From: Brevibacterium rongguiense | Lineage (GTDB): Bacteria; Actinomycetota; Actinomycetes; Actinomycetales; Brevibacteriaceae | Reading direction: 5' to 3' | Assembly (NCBI RefSeq): GCF_009857845.1 | Contig: NZ_WWEQ01000022.1 | Coordinates: forward strand, 1-43,374 | DNA: 43,374 bases | Shown: in pieces, positions 8,470 to 16,527 of the stretch | How positions within the stretch are numbered: the first letter of the stretch is position 1 | Layout of the letters: the number at the start of each line of letters is the position of its first letter | Translations under genes and position numbers: made by a program | The notes under the pieces: generated by a model | What the model was told of the DNA's origin: nothing | The model's input: only the letters and a program-made list of their open reading frames with translations | Database searches by the model: none

Positions 8470-8847
8470 GGCGATCGGGGCCTTTCGTGTAAGGGAGCGG
8501 TGGTGGAGCGGAGAGCGGCTGGCGGATGCTGGCCGCGGGGTGGCGCGGGGTCAGTCGGTCGGGCGGGGAGGCGGCGCTGGGAGGTGGAGGTGGAAACGGG
8601 CGGTCGGAATGCGTGTGCGCGGCCTCGGGCCCCGTAATCCCGGCCCCGTAATCCCGGGCGCGTAACCCCGGGCCCCGTAACCCTGGGCCCCGGCTCCGCA
8701 ACCCCGGGTCCGCAATCCCGCACCCCGTAGCCCCGGGCCCGTCGGGCGGTGAGCGCGGGCAGCGCCCGCGCGGCGGCGATGCGCGCCCGCCGTGCCCGCA
8801 CAGCGCCTCCCCGGCGCGCACCCCATACGTAGCGACCACCGCGGCGC
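8470..8847. other. Intergenic region with a CCCGGG-rich tandem repeat
   Basis: Upstream of the amidohydrolase and downstream of the ThDP enzyme. About a third is taken by a degenerate short repeat (8627-8745). No gene and no clear promoter recognised. Confidence 0.4.
8627..8745. repeat. Degenerate 14-16 bp tandem repeat
   Basis: About eight copies related to ccccgtaaycccgggc, for example at 8630, 8644, 8659 and 8676. Each carries a CCCGGG or near-CCCGGG core, so the array can form many alternative hairpins. It may mark the 3' end of the ThDP enzyme transcript. Confidence 0.6.
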
Positions 8848-10518
8848 TCAGCGCCGCGTGGTGCGCACCTCGGGGTCGACGATCGCGTGGACGATTGCGG
8901 GTCCCGGGTAGTCGAGCGCCTGGGCGAACGCGTCGCGGAAGTCCGCGGTGCGCTCCACGCGGATGCCGAACCCGCCGAATGCCCGTGCGTACTCCGCGAA
9001 GTCCGGGTTCTGCAGGCCGGTGCCGGACGGGCGGTTCGGGTACTCGCGCTCCTGGTGGCCCACGATGGTGCCGTAGACGGAGTTGTCGTCGACGATGATC
9101 GTGATGTCCAGGCCGTGCGCCACGGCGGTCGCGAACTCCTGCCCGTTCATCATGAAGCAGCCGTCGCCGGCGATAGAGAACACCTTGCGGTCGGGGAAAA
9201 CCAGCGCCGCGGCAACCGCGGCGGGCACCCCGAAGCCCATGGCGCCGTTGCGCGGGCCCAGCAGCGAGGCGGGCCCGTGGGTGGGCAGGTAGCGCGAGGC
9301 CCAGCCGGAGTGGTTGCCGGCGCCGTAGGCGATGACCGCATCGTCCGGCAGCAGCTCCCGGACGGAGGCGAACGCGACGTCGAGGTCGAGGTAGCCCTCC
9401 CGGGCGCGGTCGTCCGACGGCGTCTGGCGCCAGGCCGTGTAGGCCGAGCGGGTCTCCCGCACCCAGGCGGGCAGCTCGGCCGTGCGCGCGGGGCGCCCGG
9501 CCACGGCGGCCGCGAAGTCGGGCGTGCGGGCGACGACCTGCATGTCGAGCGGCCCCGTGTGCTGGCGCAGCTCCGCGTCGGGGTTGACGACGATCGTGTG
9601 CGCGGGCTCCATGCCGCGTTCGAAGCCGTTGGTCATGACGTCGGCGCGCGCGCAGCCCAGGAACACCTGCAGGTCCGCCCGGGCCAGCGCCTCGGCGGTG
9701 CCGGGCCAGGAGCCGTAGCCTGCGGCCCCCAGGTAGGCGGGGCAGTCGTGGTCGATGCCGTCGGTGGCGCGGAAGTCCGCGATGATCCCCATGCCCTGGC
9801 CCTGCGCCCAGGCGGCGATCGCCGCGGATCCCTCGTCGGTCCAGCCCTCGCCGCCCACCACGAGCAGCGGGCGCTCGGCGCGCGCCGCGGCGTCCTCGAT
9901 CGCCGCGAGCTGGTGATCCGAGACGGGGGTGGCCGCCAGCGGCAGCGGCGGGACGGTCCGCCCGGAGGTCGGGGCGAGCAGCGTCTCCTCCGGCAGGCCG
10001 ATGATGACGGGCCCCGGGCGCCCGGAGGTCGCGATGTGGAAGGCGCGGGCGACGAGGTCCGCGGCCTCACCCGGGCTGTCGAGGGTGAAGACCCGCTTGG
10101 CCGTCGTGCCGAACCAGCCCTCGAGCGAGAACTCCTGGAACGCCTCGTGCCCGCGCATGGTCTCCGGGATGAGGCCCACGAGCACGATGAGCGGCGTCGC
10201 GTCCTGGAACGCGGTGTGGACCGCGATCATCGTGTTCGCCGCCCCGGGCCCGCGGGTCACGGCGGCGACGCCGGGCAGCCCGGTGAGGCGGCCCTCCGCG
10301 ACGGCCATGTTGCCCACGCCGCCCTCCTGGCGGCACACGACGGTCTGGATCTGCGAGTCGTAGAGCCCGTCCAGCACGTCCAGGTAGGACTCGCCGGGCA
10401 CGCAGTAGACGCGCTCGACGCCCTGGCGCTCGAGCTGGCGGACGATGAGGTGGCCCGCGGAGCACCCGGGCTCTGCGGCGGGGACGGGTTCAGAGCGGCC
10501 ATCGGTCTGAGTTCTCAT
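8848..10518 (-). CDS. Thiamine diphosphate-dependent enzyme, acetolactate synthase-like
   Basis: 556-residue ThDP enzyme. The N-terminal PYR domain has the catalytic Glu in VYCVPGESYLDV (Glu43) and TRGPGAANTMIAVHTA. A central FAD/DHAP-like domain covers about residues 190-330. The C-terminal PP domain carries AGDGCFMMNGQEFATAV (GDG at 451-453) ending in VDDNSVYG, the Mg-ThDP motif with DDN in place of NN. There is no adjacent regulatory subunit (IlvH), so a catabolic carboligase or decarboxylase is more likely than the biosynthetic synthase. The exact reaction is unresolved. ATG at 10518. Confidence 0.85.
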   Translation of the reverse strand: MRTQTDGRSEPVPAAEPGCSAGHLIVRQLERQGVERVYCVPGESYLDVLDGLYDSQIQTVVCRQEGGVGNMAVAEGRLTGLPGVAAVTRGPGAANTMIAVHTAFQDATPLIVLVGLIPETMRGHEAFQEFSLEGWFGTTAKRVFTLDSPGEAADLVARAFHIATSGRPGPVIIGLPEETLLAPTSGRTVPPLPLAATPVSDHQLAAIEDAAARAERPLLVVGGEGWTDEGSAAIAAWAQGQGMGIIADFRATDGIDHDCPAYLGAAGYGSWPGTAEALARADLQVFLGCARADVMTNGFERGMEPAHTIVVNPDAELRQHTGPLDMQVVARTPDFAAAVAGRPARTAELPAWVRETRSAYTAWRQTPSDDRAREGYLDLDVAFASVRELLPDDAVIAYGAGNHSGWASRYLPTHGPASLLGPRNGAMGFGVPAAVAAALVFPDRKVFSIAGDGCFMMNGQEFATAVAHGLDITIIVDDNSVYGTIVGHQEREYPNRPSGTGLQNPDFAEYARAFGGFGIRVERTADFRDAFAQALDYPGPAIVHAIVDPEVRTTRR

Positions 10519-10572
10519 GTGCTCACCCTAGCCCGCACCGGCCGCGCGCAGGCAGGCGCTCGCAGAGCAGAC

Positions 10573-10621
10573 CGCGCCCGAGGCGCGGGCCAGGGAGATC
10601 CTGGCCTGCACCTCGGGCGCG
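10573..10621 (-). terminator. Two-step hairpin between MHS transporter and ThDP enzyme
   Basis: CGCGCCCGAGG (10573-10583) pairs with CCTCGGGCGCG (10611-10621), and inside it GGCCAGG (10588-10594) pairs with CCTGGCC (10600-10606). A stable rod without a T-run, lying between two minus-strand genes. Confidence 0.5.
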
Positions 10622-10695
10622 GGGCTGGCTGTGCCGCCTGGAGGCGCGAGTGCCACCGGGATGGCGGCACCGCCGGCCGGGGCGAGGGCAGCCGA

Positions 10696-10726
10696 GGCGC
10701 CGGCGCGGTCGACGGGCGCCGGCGCC
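10696..10726 (-). terminator. GC hairpin directly after the MHS transporter
   Basis: GGCGCCGGCGC (10696-10706) pairs with GCGCCGGCGCC (10716-10726) across a nine-base loop, a few bases beyond the transporter stop. No T-run, as is common for GC-rich actinobacterial ends. Confidence 0.45.
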
Positions 10727-10731
10727 GCCGG

Positions 10732-12057
10732 TCAGTGGCGGTAGCCGGGCACGTCGATGCTGAGCCGCGGGGCGAGCACCGAGCACACGGCGGTGATGCC
10801 GGCGATGACGACGAGCATGATCGGGGCGGGCCACCAGGCGTCGCCGGCCATGTGCTGGAAGGCCGTGGCGAGCATGGGGATGAAGCCGGCGAAGATCGCG
10901 GAGATGTTCGCGCACAGGCTCACGCCCGACAGGCGGTAGTGGGCTGGGAAGAGCGCGGTGAGCAGGGCGCCGTTGACGGCGTAGGGGATCGACAGGCAGC
11001 ACACGCCGATCGTCATGCCGAGGATGACGAGCAGCGGCTGCTTCGTGTCGACCATGAGGAAGATGGGGAACGCGACGAGGACCGTGGCGATGCCGCCGAA
11101 CGTGGAGACCTTCGCCGCGCCCCAGCGCTCGCCCAGGCGGCCGAAGAAGACGATGATGAGGATCTCGCACGCCGCGGCGACGAGCGTGGCGCCCAGCATG
11201 AGGCTGTTCGACAGGCCCAGCGTGTTCTTGCCGTAGGAGACGACGAACGTCGTGACGAGGAAGAAGCCGCCCAGGCCCACGAAGTTCGTGCCGAAGCCCA
11301 CGATGACCTGCAGCCAGGAGTGCTTGAGCACCTGGACGATGGGGGCGGCGGCCTTCTCGTGCTCGGCCTCGATCTCCTGGAAGACCGGGGTCTCCTCGAG
11401 CTTGCTGCGCACATAGACGGCGACGAGCAGCAGCGGCAGGGCCAGCAGGAACGGGATGCGCCAGCCCCACGAGTCGAATGCGCCGGGCTGGGTGATGAGC
11501 AGGCCGACGAGGAAGAACCCGCCGGAGGACAGGAGCGTGCCGATCGGGGAGCCGATCTGCGGGTAGGCGGCGTAGCGGGCGCGCTTCTCCGCCGGCGCGG
11601 ACTCGACGGCGGCGGTCACGGCCCCGCCCCATTCGCCGCCCACGGCCAGGCCCTGGCAGATGCGCAGGACGACGAGGAGGACGGGTGCGGCCACGCCGAT
11701 CGTCGCGTAGTTCGGCAGCACGCCGATGAGGCCGGTGGTGATGCCGATGCCGACGATCGTGATCATGAGGACCGTCTTGCGGCCCACCCGGTCGCCCAGG
11801 TGGCCGAAGATGAGCCCGCCGATGGGCCGGGCCACGAAGCCCACCGCCATCGTCGCGAATGACGACAGCGAGGCGAGGAACGGGTCGCCCTTGTCGAAGA
11901 ACTGGACGTTGAACACGAGCGCGGAGGCGGTCGTGAAGAGGAAGAAGTCGTACCACTCCATCGCGGTGCCGACGAGGGCCGCGGTGGCGGCGGTGCGCGC
12001 CGTCTTCTCGTCCGCGACGAACGCGGGCGCGGGCTTGTCAAGGCGGGGGCTGGTCAC
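10732..12057 (-). CDS. MFS transporter, metabolite:H+ symporter (MHS) family
   Basis: 441-residue, 12-helix permease. The opening GTAMEWYDFFLFTTASALVF is the MHS-family signature. The loop 2-3 motif follows as GHLGDRVGRKTVLM, and GLAVGGEWGGAV marks helix 4. Related proteins (ProP, ShiA and KgtP types) import osmolytes or organic acids with protons. The cargo here is unknown, although its position beside catabolic enzymes suggests uptake of their substrate. The GTG at 12057 has AGGAGA about five bases upstream, and the protein from there matches family length. The open frame runs much further upstream but overlaps the ABC transporter genes. Confidence 0.88.
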   Translation of the reverse strand: MTSPRLDKPAPAFVADEKTARTAATAALVGTAMEWYDFFLFTTASALVFNVQFFDKGDPFLASLSSFATMAVGFVARPIGGLIFGHLGDRVGRKTVLMITIVGIGITTGLIGVLPNYATIGVAAPVLLVVLRICQGLAVGGEWGGAVTAAVESAPAEKRARYAAYPQIGSPIGTLLSSGGFFLVGLLITQPGAFDSWGWRIPFLLALPLLLVAVYVRSKLEETPVFQEIEAEHEKAAAPIVQVLKHSWLQVIVGFGTNFVGLGGFFLVTTFVVSYGKNTLGLSNSLMLGATLVAAACEILIIVFFGRLGERWGAAKVSTFGGIATVLVAFPIFLMVDTKQPLLVILGMTIGVCCLSIPYAVNGALLTALFPAHYRLSGVSLCANISAIFAGFIPMLATAFQHMAGDAWWPAPIMLVVIAGITAVCSVLAPRLSIDVPGYRH

Positions 12058-12386
12058 GGGGTCTCCTGTGATCGGTGCCGCGCGGCGGCCGCTGCGTGTG
12101 CGGGCGCCGCGCGCCGGGGTGGGGCGGCGGACGTGCATCGGGTGGACCTGCGCGACTCTACGCGCATTCCGCCCGCGATGTGATGTCGGACTCACCAGCG
12201 GGACGGGTGCGGGCGGCGAGTGCGGGCCACGGGGCCGGCCGGAGCGCTGGGACGGGCACGGGCCGGTCGCCGCAGAGCAGAGCCGGGTCGCCTGAGTGCT
12301 CGGTGGCTGCAAGGCCAGGCGGCCGCAGTGCCGGGGGTATCCGTGCCAGGCGGCCGAAGCACCGGGAGACTCAGAGCCCGCCCGCC
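12058..12386. other. Intergenic region upstream of the MHS transporter
   Basis: TAGAGT on the minus strand (12155-12160) is a possible -10 for the transporter. Direct repeats gccaggcggccg (near 12313 and 12346) and ctcagagcccgcc (12370-12382 and 12386-12398, the latter running into the ATPase stop) suggest a small local duplication. No gene. Confidence 0.35.
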
Positions 12387-13196
12387 TCAGAGCCCGCCGG
12401 GGTGGAGCACGCGGGAGAGGAACGTCTGCGTGCGCTGGTGCTGCGGGTTGCGGATGACCTCGCTGGGCGGGCCCTGCTCGACGACGACCCCGCCGTCCAT
12501 GAACACGACCTTGTCCGCGACCTCGCTGGCGAACGCCATCTCGTGGGTCACGACGATCATCGTCATGCCGGCCTGGGCGAGCTCGCGCATGACGCGCAGC
12601 ACATCGCCCACCGTCTCCGGGTCGAGGGCGGAGGTGGGCTCGTCGAAGAGCATGAGCGCGGGCTCCATGGCCAGCGCCCGGGCGATCGCGACGCGCTGCT
12701 GCTGGCCGCCGGAGAGCTGGTCCGGGTAGCGGTCCGCCAGCTCGCCCAGGCCCACCATGTCGAGGCGGTCCTGGGAGATCCGGTTGGCCTCGCCGGTCTC
12801 GCGGCCCAGCACGCGGCGCTGGGCGATCGAGCAGTTCTCCAGGGCGGTGAGCTGGGGGAACAGGTTGAAGTGCTGGAAGACCATGCCCACGTGCCGGCGC
12901 ATGACGTCGAGGTCCGTGTCCGGGTCCGTGGCGGTGTAGCCGGCGACTTCGATCGTTCCGGCGTTCGCCTTCTCCAGGACGTTGATGCAGCGCAGCAGCG
13001 TGGACTTGCCGGAGCCGGAGGGGCCGATGAGGCACACGACCTCGCCCGGGGCCACCGTCAGGTCGATGCCCTTGAGCACCTCGACGTCGCCGTAGGACTT
13101 GTGCAGGTCGGTGATCGTCACGTCCTCGGCGTGGATGTCCTCGGCGTGGAGGTCCGGGGCGCCTGCGGTGCGCCGGCGCGGGGTGGAATCGGCCAT
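12387..13196 (-). CDS. Polar amino acid ABC transporter, ATP-binding protein
   Basis: 269-residue ATPase of the GlnQ/HisP type. Walker [10 protein letters not shown] is at 58-66, the Q-loop in [13 protein letters not shown], the signature LSGGQQQR at 161-168, Walker B LMLFDEP at 181-187 and the switch His in VVTHEM. It powers import together with the next two genes. The ATG at 13196 lies two bases beyond the permease stop, so the two are translationally linked. The first 25 residues are a charged extension ([10 protein letters not shown]) not usual in the family. The unrelated upstream continuation of the frame is only the shadow of the permease gene. Confidence 0.93.
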   Translation of the reverse strand: MADSTPRRRTAGAPDLHAEDIHAEDVTITDLHKSYGDVEVLKGIDLTVAPGEVVCLIGPSGSGKSTLLRCINVLEKANAGTIEVAGYTATDPDTDLDVMRRHVGMVFQHFNLFPQLTALENCSIAQRRVLGRETGEANRISQDRLDMVGLGELADRYPDQLSGGQQQRVAIARALAMEPALMLFDEPTSALDPETVGDVLRVMRELAQAGMTMIVVTHEMAFASEVADKVVFMDGGVVVEQGPPSEVIRNPQHQRTQTFLSRVLHPGGL

Positions 13197-13198
13197 GG

Positions 13199-13990
13199 TC
13201 ACTTCCTCATCTTTGCGGTGCGGGCTTCGAAGCGGCGGGCCAGCCAGCCCAGCGGCAGGGTGATGACGAGGTAGCAGGCGCCGGAGACCACGAGCGGCGT
13301 GAGGCCGGCCGAGGGCTCGGTGATCCCGTTCTGCCCGAACAGCGCCAGCTCGTACTGCTTGGCGGAGAGGCCCACGAGGAAGATGAGCGAGGAGTCCTTC
13401 GTCATCATGATGATCTCGTTGGTCAGCGGGGGCAGGATGATCCGGAACGCCTGCGGGATGATGATCGAGATCATCGCCCGGGTGTGGGTCATGCCCAGCG
13501 AGCGGGCCGCCTCGTACTGCCCGCGCGGCACCGCCTGCAGGCCGGCGCGCAGCGTCTCCGCGATGTAGGCGCTCTCGACGATGCCCAGCGACAACATGAC
13601 CGTGAGGTAGGTGTTGAGGCTGAAGCCGAATGCGGTGGGAATGCCCAGGCCGAACGCGATGAAGACGATGAGGGCGGGCACGCCGCGGAAGAACTCGATG
13701 TAGCCGGTGGCGATCCACCGGTACGGGCCCACGGAGGATATCTTCATGAGGGCCAGGACGATGCCCATGGCCAGCGCCAGCACGAAGCCCAGCGCGGTGT
13801 AGATGATGGTGTTCTTCAACGCGATGGTGAGGACACCGGGGAACTGCTCGGCGATGACCTTCGGGTTGAGGAACGCATCGACGAACGTCTTCCAGTCCAC
13901 CACGACGATGAGGACGATGACGATGATCGCGAAGATCGCGTATTGGATGCCGCGCGAAAGGCGGGCGCGCTGGCGCATGTTCAGTGCCAC
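13199..13990 (-). CDS. Polar amino acid ABC transporter, permease
   Basis: 263-residue HisM/GlnP-type permease with five to six membrane helices. The first is at about residues 15-31 and the transport core starts near residue 53 ([17 protein letters not shown]). The EAA loop that docks on the ATPase is visible as [25 protein letters not shown], and [15 protein letters not shown] is typical of the family. Only one permease gene is present, so the transporter should use a homodimer. The start is GTG at 13990. The gene lies 66 bp after the binding-protein stop in the same operon. Confidence 0.92.
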   Translation of the reverse strand: MALNMRQRARLSRGIQYAIFAIIVIVLIVVVDWKTFVDAFLNPKVIAEQFPGVLTIALKNTIIYTALGFVLALAMGIVLALMKISSVGPYRWIATGYIEFFRGVPALIVFIAFGLGIPTAFGFSLNTYLTVMLSLGIVESAYIAETLRAGLQAVPRGQYEAARSLGMTHTRAMISIIIPQAFRIILPPLTNEIIMMTKDSSLIFLVGLSAKQYELALFGQNGITEPSAGLTPLVVSGACYLVITLPLGWLARRFEARTAKMRK

Positions 13991-14056
13991 AGATGCTCCT
14001 CGGCATGGTCGAGGCGGCGCTCGCGCTGTGGCGAGCGCCGCCCGGGGCGGTGGGGG

Positions 14057-14878
14057 TCAGCCTTCCTTGGCCTCGGTGACCTTGGCGGCCTTGCCCACTT
14101 CGCCGAACCACTGGTCGACGAGCTTGGAGTAGGACCCGTCGTCCAGCTTGGACTTGAGCATCTCGTTGAAGGAGTCGGCGAGCTTCGTGTTGCCCTTCTT
14201 CACGGCGGCGCCGATGAGCTCGCCGGTGCCGAAGTCCTGGACCATCTCGAGGTTGTCGTGGGCCTGGGTGGCCGCGTAGATCGTCGAGATGTTGGCGACG
14301 GCGGCGTCGACCTTGCCCGAGGCCATCGCGTTGTTGAGCAGGCCCGTGTCCTTGAACTGGACGGGATCCACACCGTGGTCCTTCGCGTACGCCTCGCCGG
14401 TGGTGGCCTTCTGCACGCCCACGGACTTCGACTTCGCATCGTCGAGCGTCTTGATGCCGGAGCCCTTCTTCGTCATCATCGCAAGGTTGTCCTTGAGGTA
14501 GATGTCGGTGAAGTCCATCTTCGTCTTGCGCTCGTCCGTGGCGCCCATGCCGGACAGGGCGATGTCGCACTTGCCCGTGTTGAGCGCCACCCCGGACTCG
14601 ATGGACTCGAACGGCGTGGTGATCGTGTCGAGCTCGACGCCCAGCTTCTTGGCCAGGGCGTCCGCCATGTCGATGTCGAAGCCGACGTTCTCGTTGTCCT
14701 TGGTGAACTCGAACGGCTCGTAGGGGATGTCCGAGCACAGGGTCAGCTTGCCCTCGTTGACGAGGTCGGGGCCGTCGGAGTCCCCGCCCTTGCTGTCGCC
14801 GCTGTCTGAGCCGCCGCACGCGCTCAGCGCGAGGGTCGCTGCCGCGGCCAGGGCGAGTATCGATACAGAACGCTTCAC
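14057..14878 (-). CDS. Amino acid ABC transporter, substrate-binding lipoprotein
   Basis: 273-residue periplasmic-binding-type protein (SBP_bac_3). The signal peptide [21 protein letters not shown] ends in lipobox LSAC with the lipidated Cys21, followed by a Gly/Ser/Asp linker. The fold is clear in [33 protein letters not shown] and [28 protein letters not shown]. It captures a polar or charged amino acid; the ligand is not deducible. GTG at 14878 follows GGAGG by six bases. TATTCT on the minus strand (14926-14931) is a candidate -10. It is the first gene of the three-gene importer operon. Confidence 0.93.
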   Translation of the reverse strand: MKRSVSILALAAAATLALSACGGSDSGDSKGGDSDGPDLVNEGKLTLCSDIPYEPFEFTKDNENVGFDIDMADALAKKLGVELDTITTPFESIESGVALNTGKCDIALSGMGATDERKTKMDFTDIYLKDNLAMMTKKGSGIKTLDDAKSKSVGVQKATTGEAYAKDHGVDPVQFKDTGLLNNAMASGKVDAAVANISTIYAATQAHDNLEMVQDFGTGELIGAAVKKGNTKLADSFNEMLKSKLDDGSYSKLVDQWFGEVGKAAKVTEAKEG

Positions 14879-15084
14879 TGCTGCCTCCAGGGGTGGTCTC
14901 GGACTGGTCCCGAGCGCGTGAGTCCAGAATACAGTGGTTCACGTCACAATCCGCCGCCGGTTTCCGCATGAATCCGATGATCGTGCTCGAATCGTGTCCA
15001 ACGGCCCGAAAGGGCGTTCTCGCCCGGACGGGTGGCCGCATTCGCTGCGCGCGCCCGGACAGCCGGGGCGCCACGGGCCGTCGC

Positions 15085-15090
15085 TAGACT
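15085..15090 (+). promoter_or_regulatory. Candidate -10 (TAGACT) of the unknown membrane-protein gene
   Basis: TAGACT sits 29 bp before the GTG at 15120, with a GAGGGGGA ribosome site at 15108-15115 between them. The same hexamer recurs at other gene starts in the window. No recognisable -35. Confidence 0.35.
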
Positions 15091-15119
15091 GGCAGCCAAC
15101 CGAGCATGAGGGGGAAGCG

Positions 15120-15860
15120 GTGGCCGAGGAGCCGGAGACCAGGCGGGCGCGCCGACGCGCCCAGCGCTCGCAGCAGCCCAGTGCGGCAGGCGAACCGGAC
15201 GCGCAGGTCGTGCGCGCCTCGGCGGCGGATGGCCAGGCAGGCCCGGGGCGCGAGGCGGGCACAGGACACGAGGCGGCCCCGGGACCCGAGGCGGGGGCCG
15301 AGGACGGTGCGCCCGTCATCCGCGCGGGCTCGACGAGCACGGCGGGGCTGCCCAGCCGCCGCGAGCTGCGCGAGAGCTTCGATCCGGCCGAGCTCAGCCG
15401 CGGCCTCGCCCGCTACGCGAACGTGCTGCGCTGGGGCCTGGTCGCCTCCTTCGCCGCGTTCATCGCCCTGGCCGGGGCCTTCGCCTACTGGTGGACGCTG
15501 TGGACCGTGGCCGGGGTCGTGCTCATCCTGCTCATCCTGTGGGCTGCGCTCTACGTGGCCGCCCGGCCCGCCCGCGATCCCGTCCGGCCCATCGTCGACC
15601 CCATCAAGAACCGGATCGACCGGTGGGCGATCATCCCGTGGATCGGCTTCGGCGTCTCGATCGTCTTCGTCTCGCTCAAGAGCAACGCGCTCGAGGACGG
15701 CGGCGCCGGCCTCTGGGCGCTCGTCCCCCTGGTCTTCCTGCTGCTCACCCTGCTGCCCGACGCCCTGTTCGTGCGCACGCTCAACCGCATGTCGTATGAC
15801 GCGGAGATCGCCGCCGGCGGCCGGGAGGCCGTCGAGGGCGAGCGCTCGCGCCCGCGGTGA
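15120..15860 (+). CDS. Unknown membrane protein with disordered N-terminus
   Basis: 246 residues; no family recognised. Residues 1-80 are rich in Ala, Gly, Glu and Arg and look disordered. Four hydrophobic segments follow (roughly 103-122, 126-147, 172-188 and 199-215), with a conserved-looking loop ARPARDPVRPIVDPIKNRIDRW between the second and third. The C-terminus is cytoplasmic-type and acidic/basic. GTG at 15120 is chosen for its GAGGGGGA ribosome site; the frame is open 62 codons further but that part overlaps the divergent promoter region of the ABC operon. Confidence 0.7.
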   Translation: MAEEPETRRARRRAQRSQQPSAAGEPDAQVVRASAADGQAGPGREAGTGHEAAPGPEAGAEDGAPVIRAGSTSTAGLPSRRELRESFDPAELSRGLARYANVLRWGLVASFAAFIALAGAFAYWWTLWTVAGVVLILLILWAALYVAARPARDPVRPIVDPIKNRIDRWAIIPWIGFGVSIVFVSLKSNALEDGGAGLWALVPLVFLLLTLLPDALFVRTLNRMSYDAEIAAGGREAVEGERSRPR

Positions 15861-15924
15861 CGGCCGGATCCCAGGCGCGCTGAGCGCTTCCGCCAGGGTT
15901 CCGCGCGGTCGGGGTGTGCCGGGG

Positions 15925-16527
15925 TCACTCGTGGGGTGACGGCGCCTCCGCCAGCGCGAGCAGGCGGGTGCGGGTGAGCGCGAGCTCCTCGGCGGAGAGG
16001 AACACCGAGCCAGCGTTGGCCGCGAGCCCCTCGGCCGCGCAGCGCAGTGCCAGGCCGAGGTCGGTCGGCAGGCCGTCGGCGGCGAAGGCCGCGCGCCAGC
16101 GCTGCGCCTCCGCGGCGCTGTGGGCATCAACGAATTCGCCGCTGCCCAGGCTCAGGAGGATCGAGGACGGGAAGAAGACGGCGCGCGTGGCCTCGCTGTC
16201 GGAGGCGAGCACGCGGATATAGGCCCGGGTGAACATGCCGGGACGGGCCTCGGAGAGGTCGACGTCTGCGCTCACCTCGTCCCACAGGCGCTCGCCCACG
16301 TCCTCGATGAGGGCGGCGTGCAGCGCGGCCCGGGACGGGAAGTGGTGGGTCAGCGCGCCCTTGGAGACCCCCGCCTCGGCGGCGATCGCCGCGAGGCTGA
16401 CCCCCGAGCCTCGCTCGGCGATGAGCCGACCGGCGGCGGAGATGATGGCCGCGCGGGTGCGCTCGCGGTCCCGGGTGGGCTGCCCGGCGCCCGCGGGGCC
16501 GCCGCGGTCCGGCGGCTCATTGCGCAT
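15925..16527 (-). CDS. TetR family transcriptional regulator
   Basis: 200 residues. The N-terminal HTH is at about residues 43-63 (VSLAAIAAEAGVSKGALTHHF), preceded by the TetR helix 1 pattern TRAAIISAAGRLIAERG. The C-terminal ligand domain is of the TetR_C type, with no recognisable drug pocket. The ATG at 16527 lies inside the last codons of the DHA2 exporter (11-bp overlap). The two therefore form one transcript and the regulator very probably controls its own exporter from the operator near 18250. An alternative start further upstream is open but overlaps the exporter coding sequence. Confidence 0.88.
   Translation of the reverse strand: MRNEPPDRGGPAGAGQPTRDRERTRAAIISAAGRLIAERGSGVSLAAIAAEAGVSKGALTHHFPSRAALHAALIEDVGERLWDEVSADVDLSEARPGMFTRAYIRVLASDSEATRAVFFPSSILLSLGSGEFVDAHSAAEAQRWRAAFAADGLPTDLGLALRCAAEGLAANAGSVFLSAEELALTRTRLLALAEAPSPHE

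Noticed and set aside
5117..8637. Two plus-strand frames of more than 600 codons opposite the hydrolases
   Set aside because: Antisense shadows; composition His/Arg/Gly/Val-rich with no domain, while the minus strand encodes clear enzymes.
8887..11862. 991-codon plus-strand open frame
   Set aside because: It is antisense to the ThDP enzyme and the MHS transporter; low-complexity Arg/Gly/Ala-rich translation typical of third-position GC bias.
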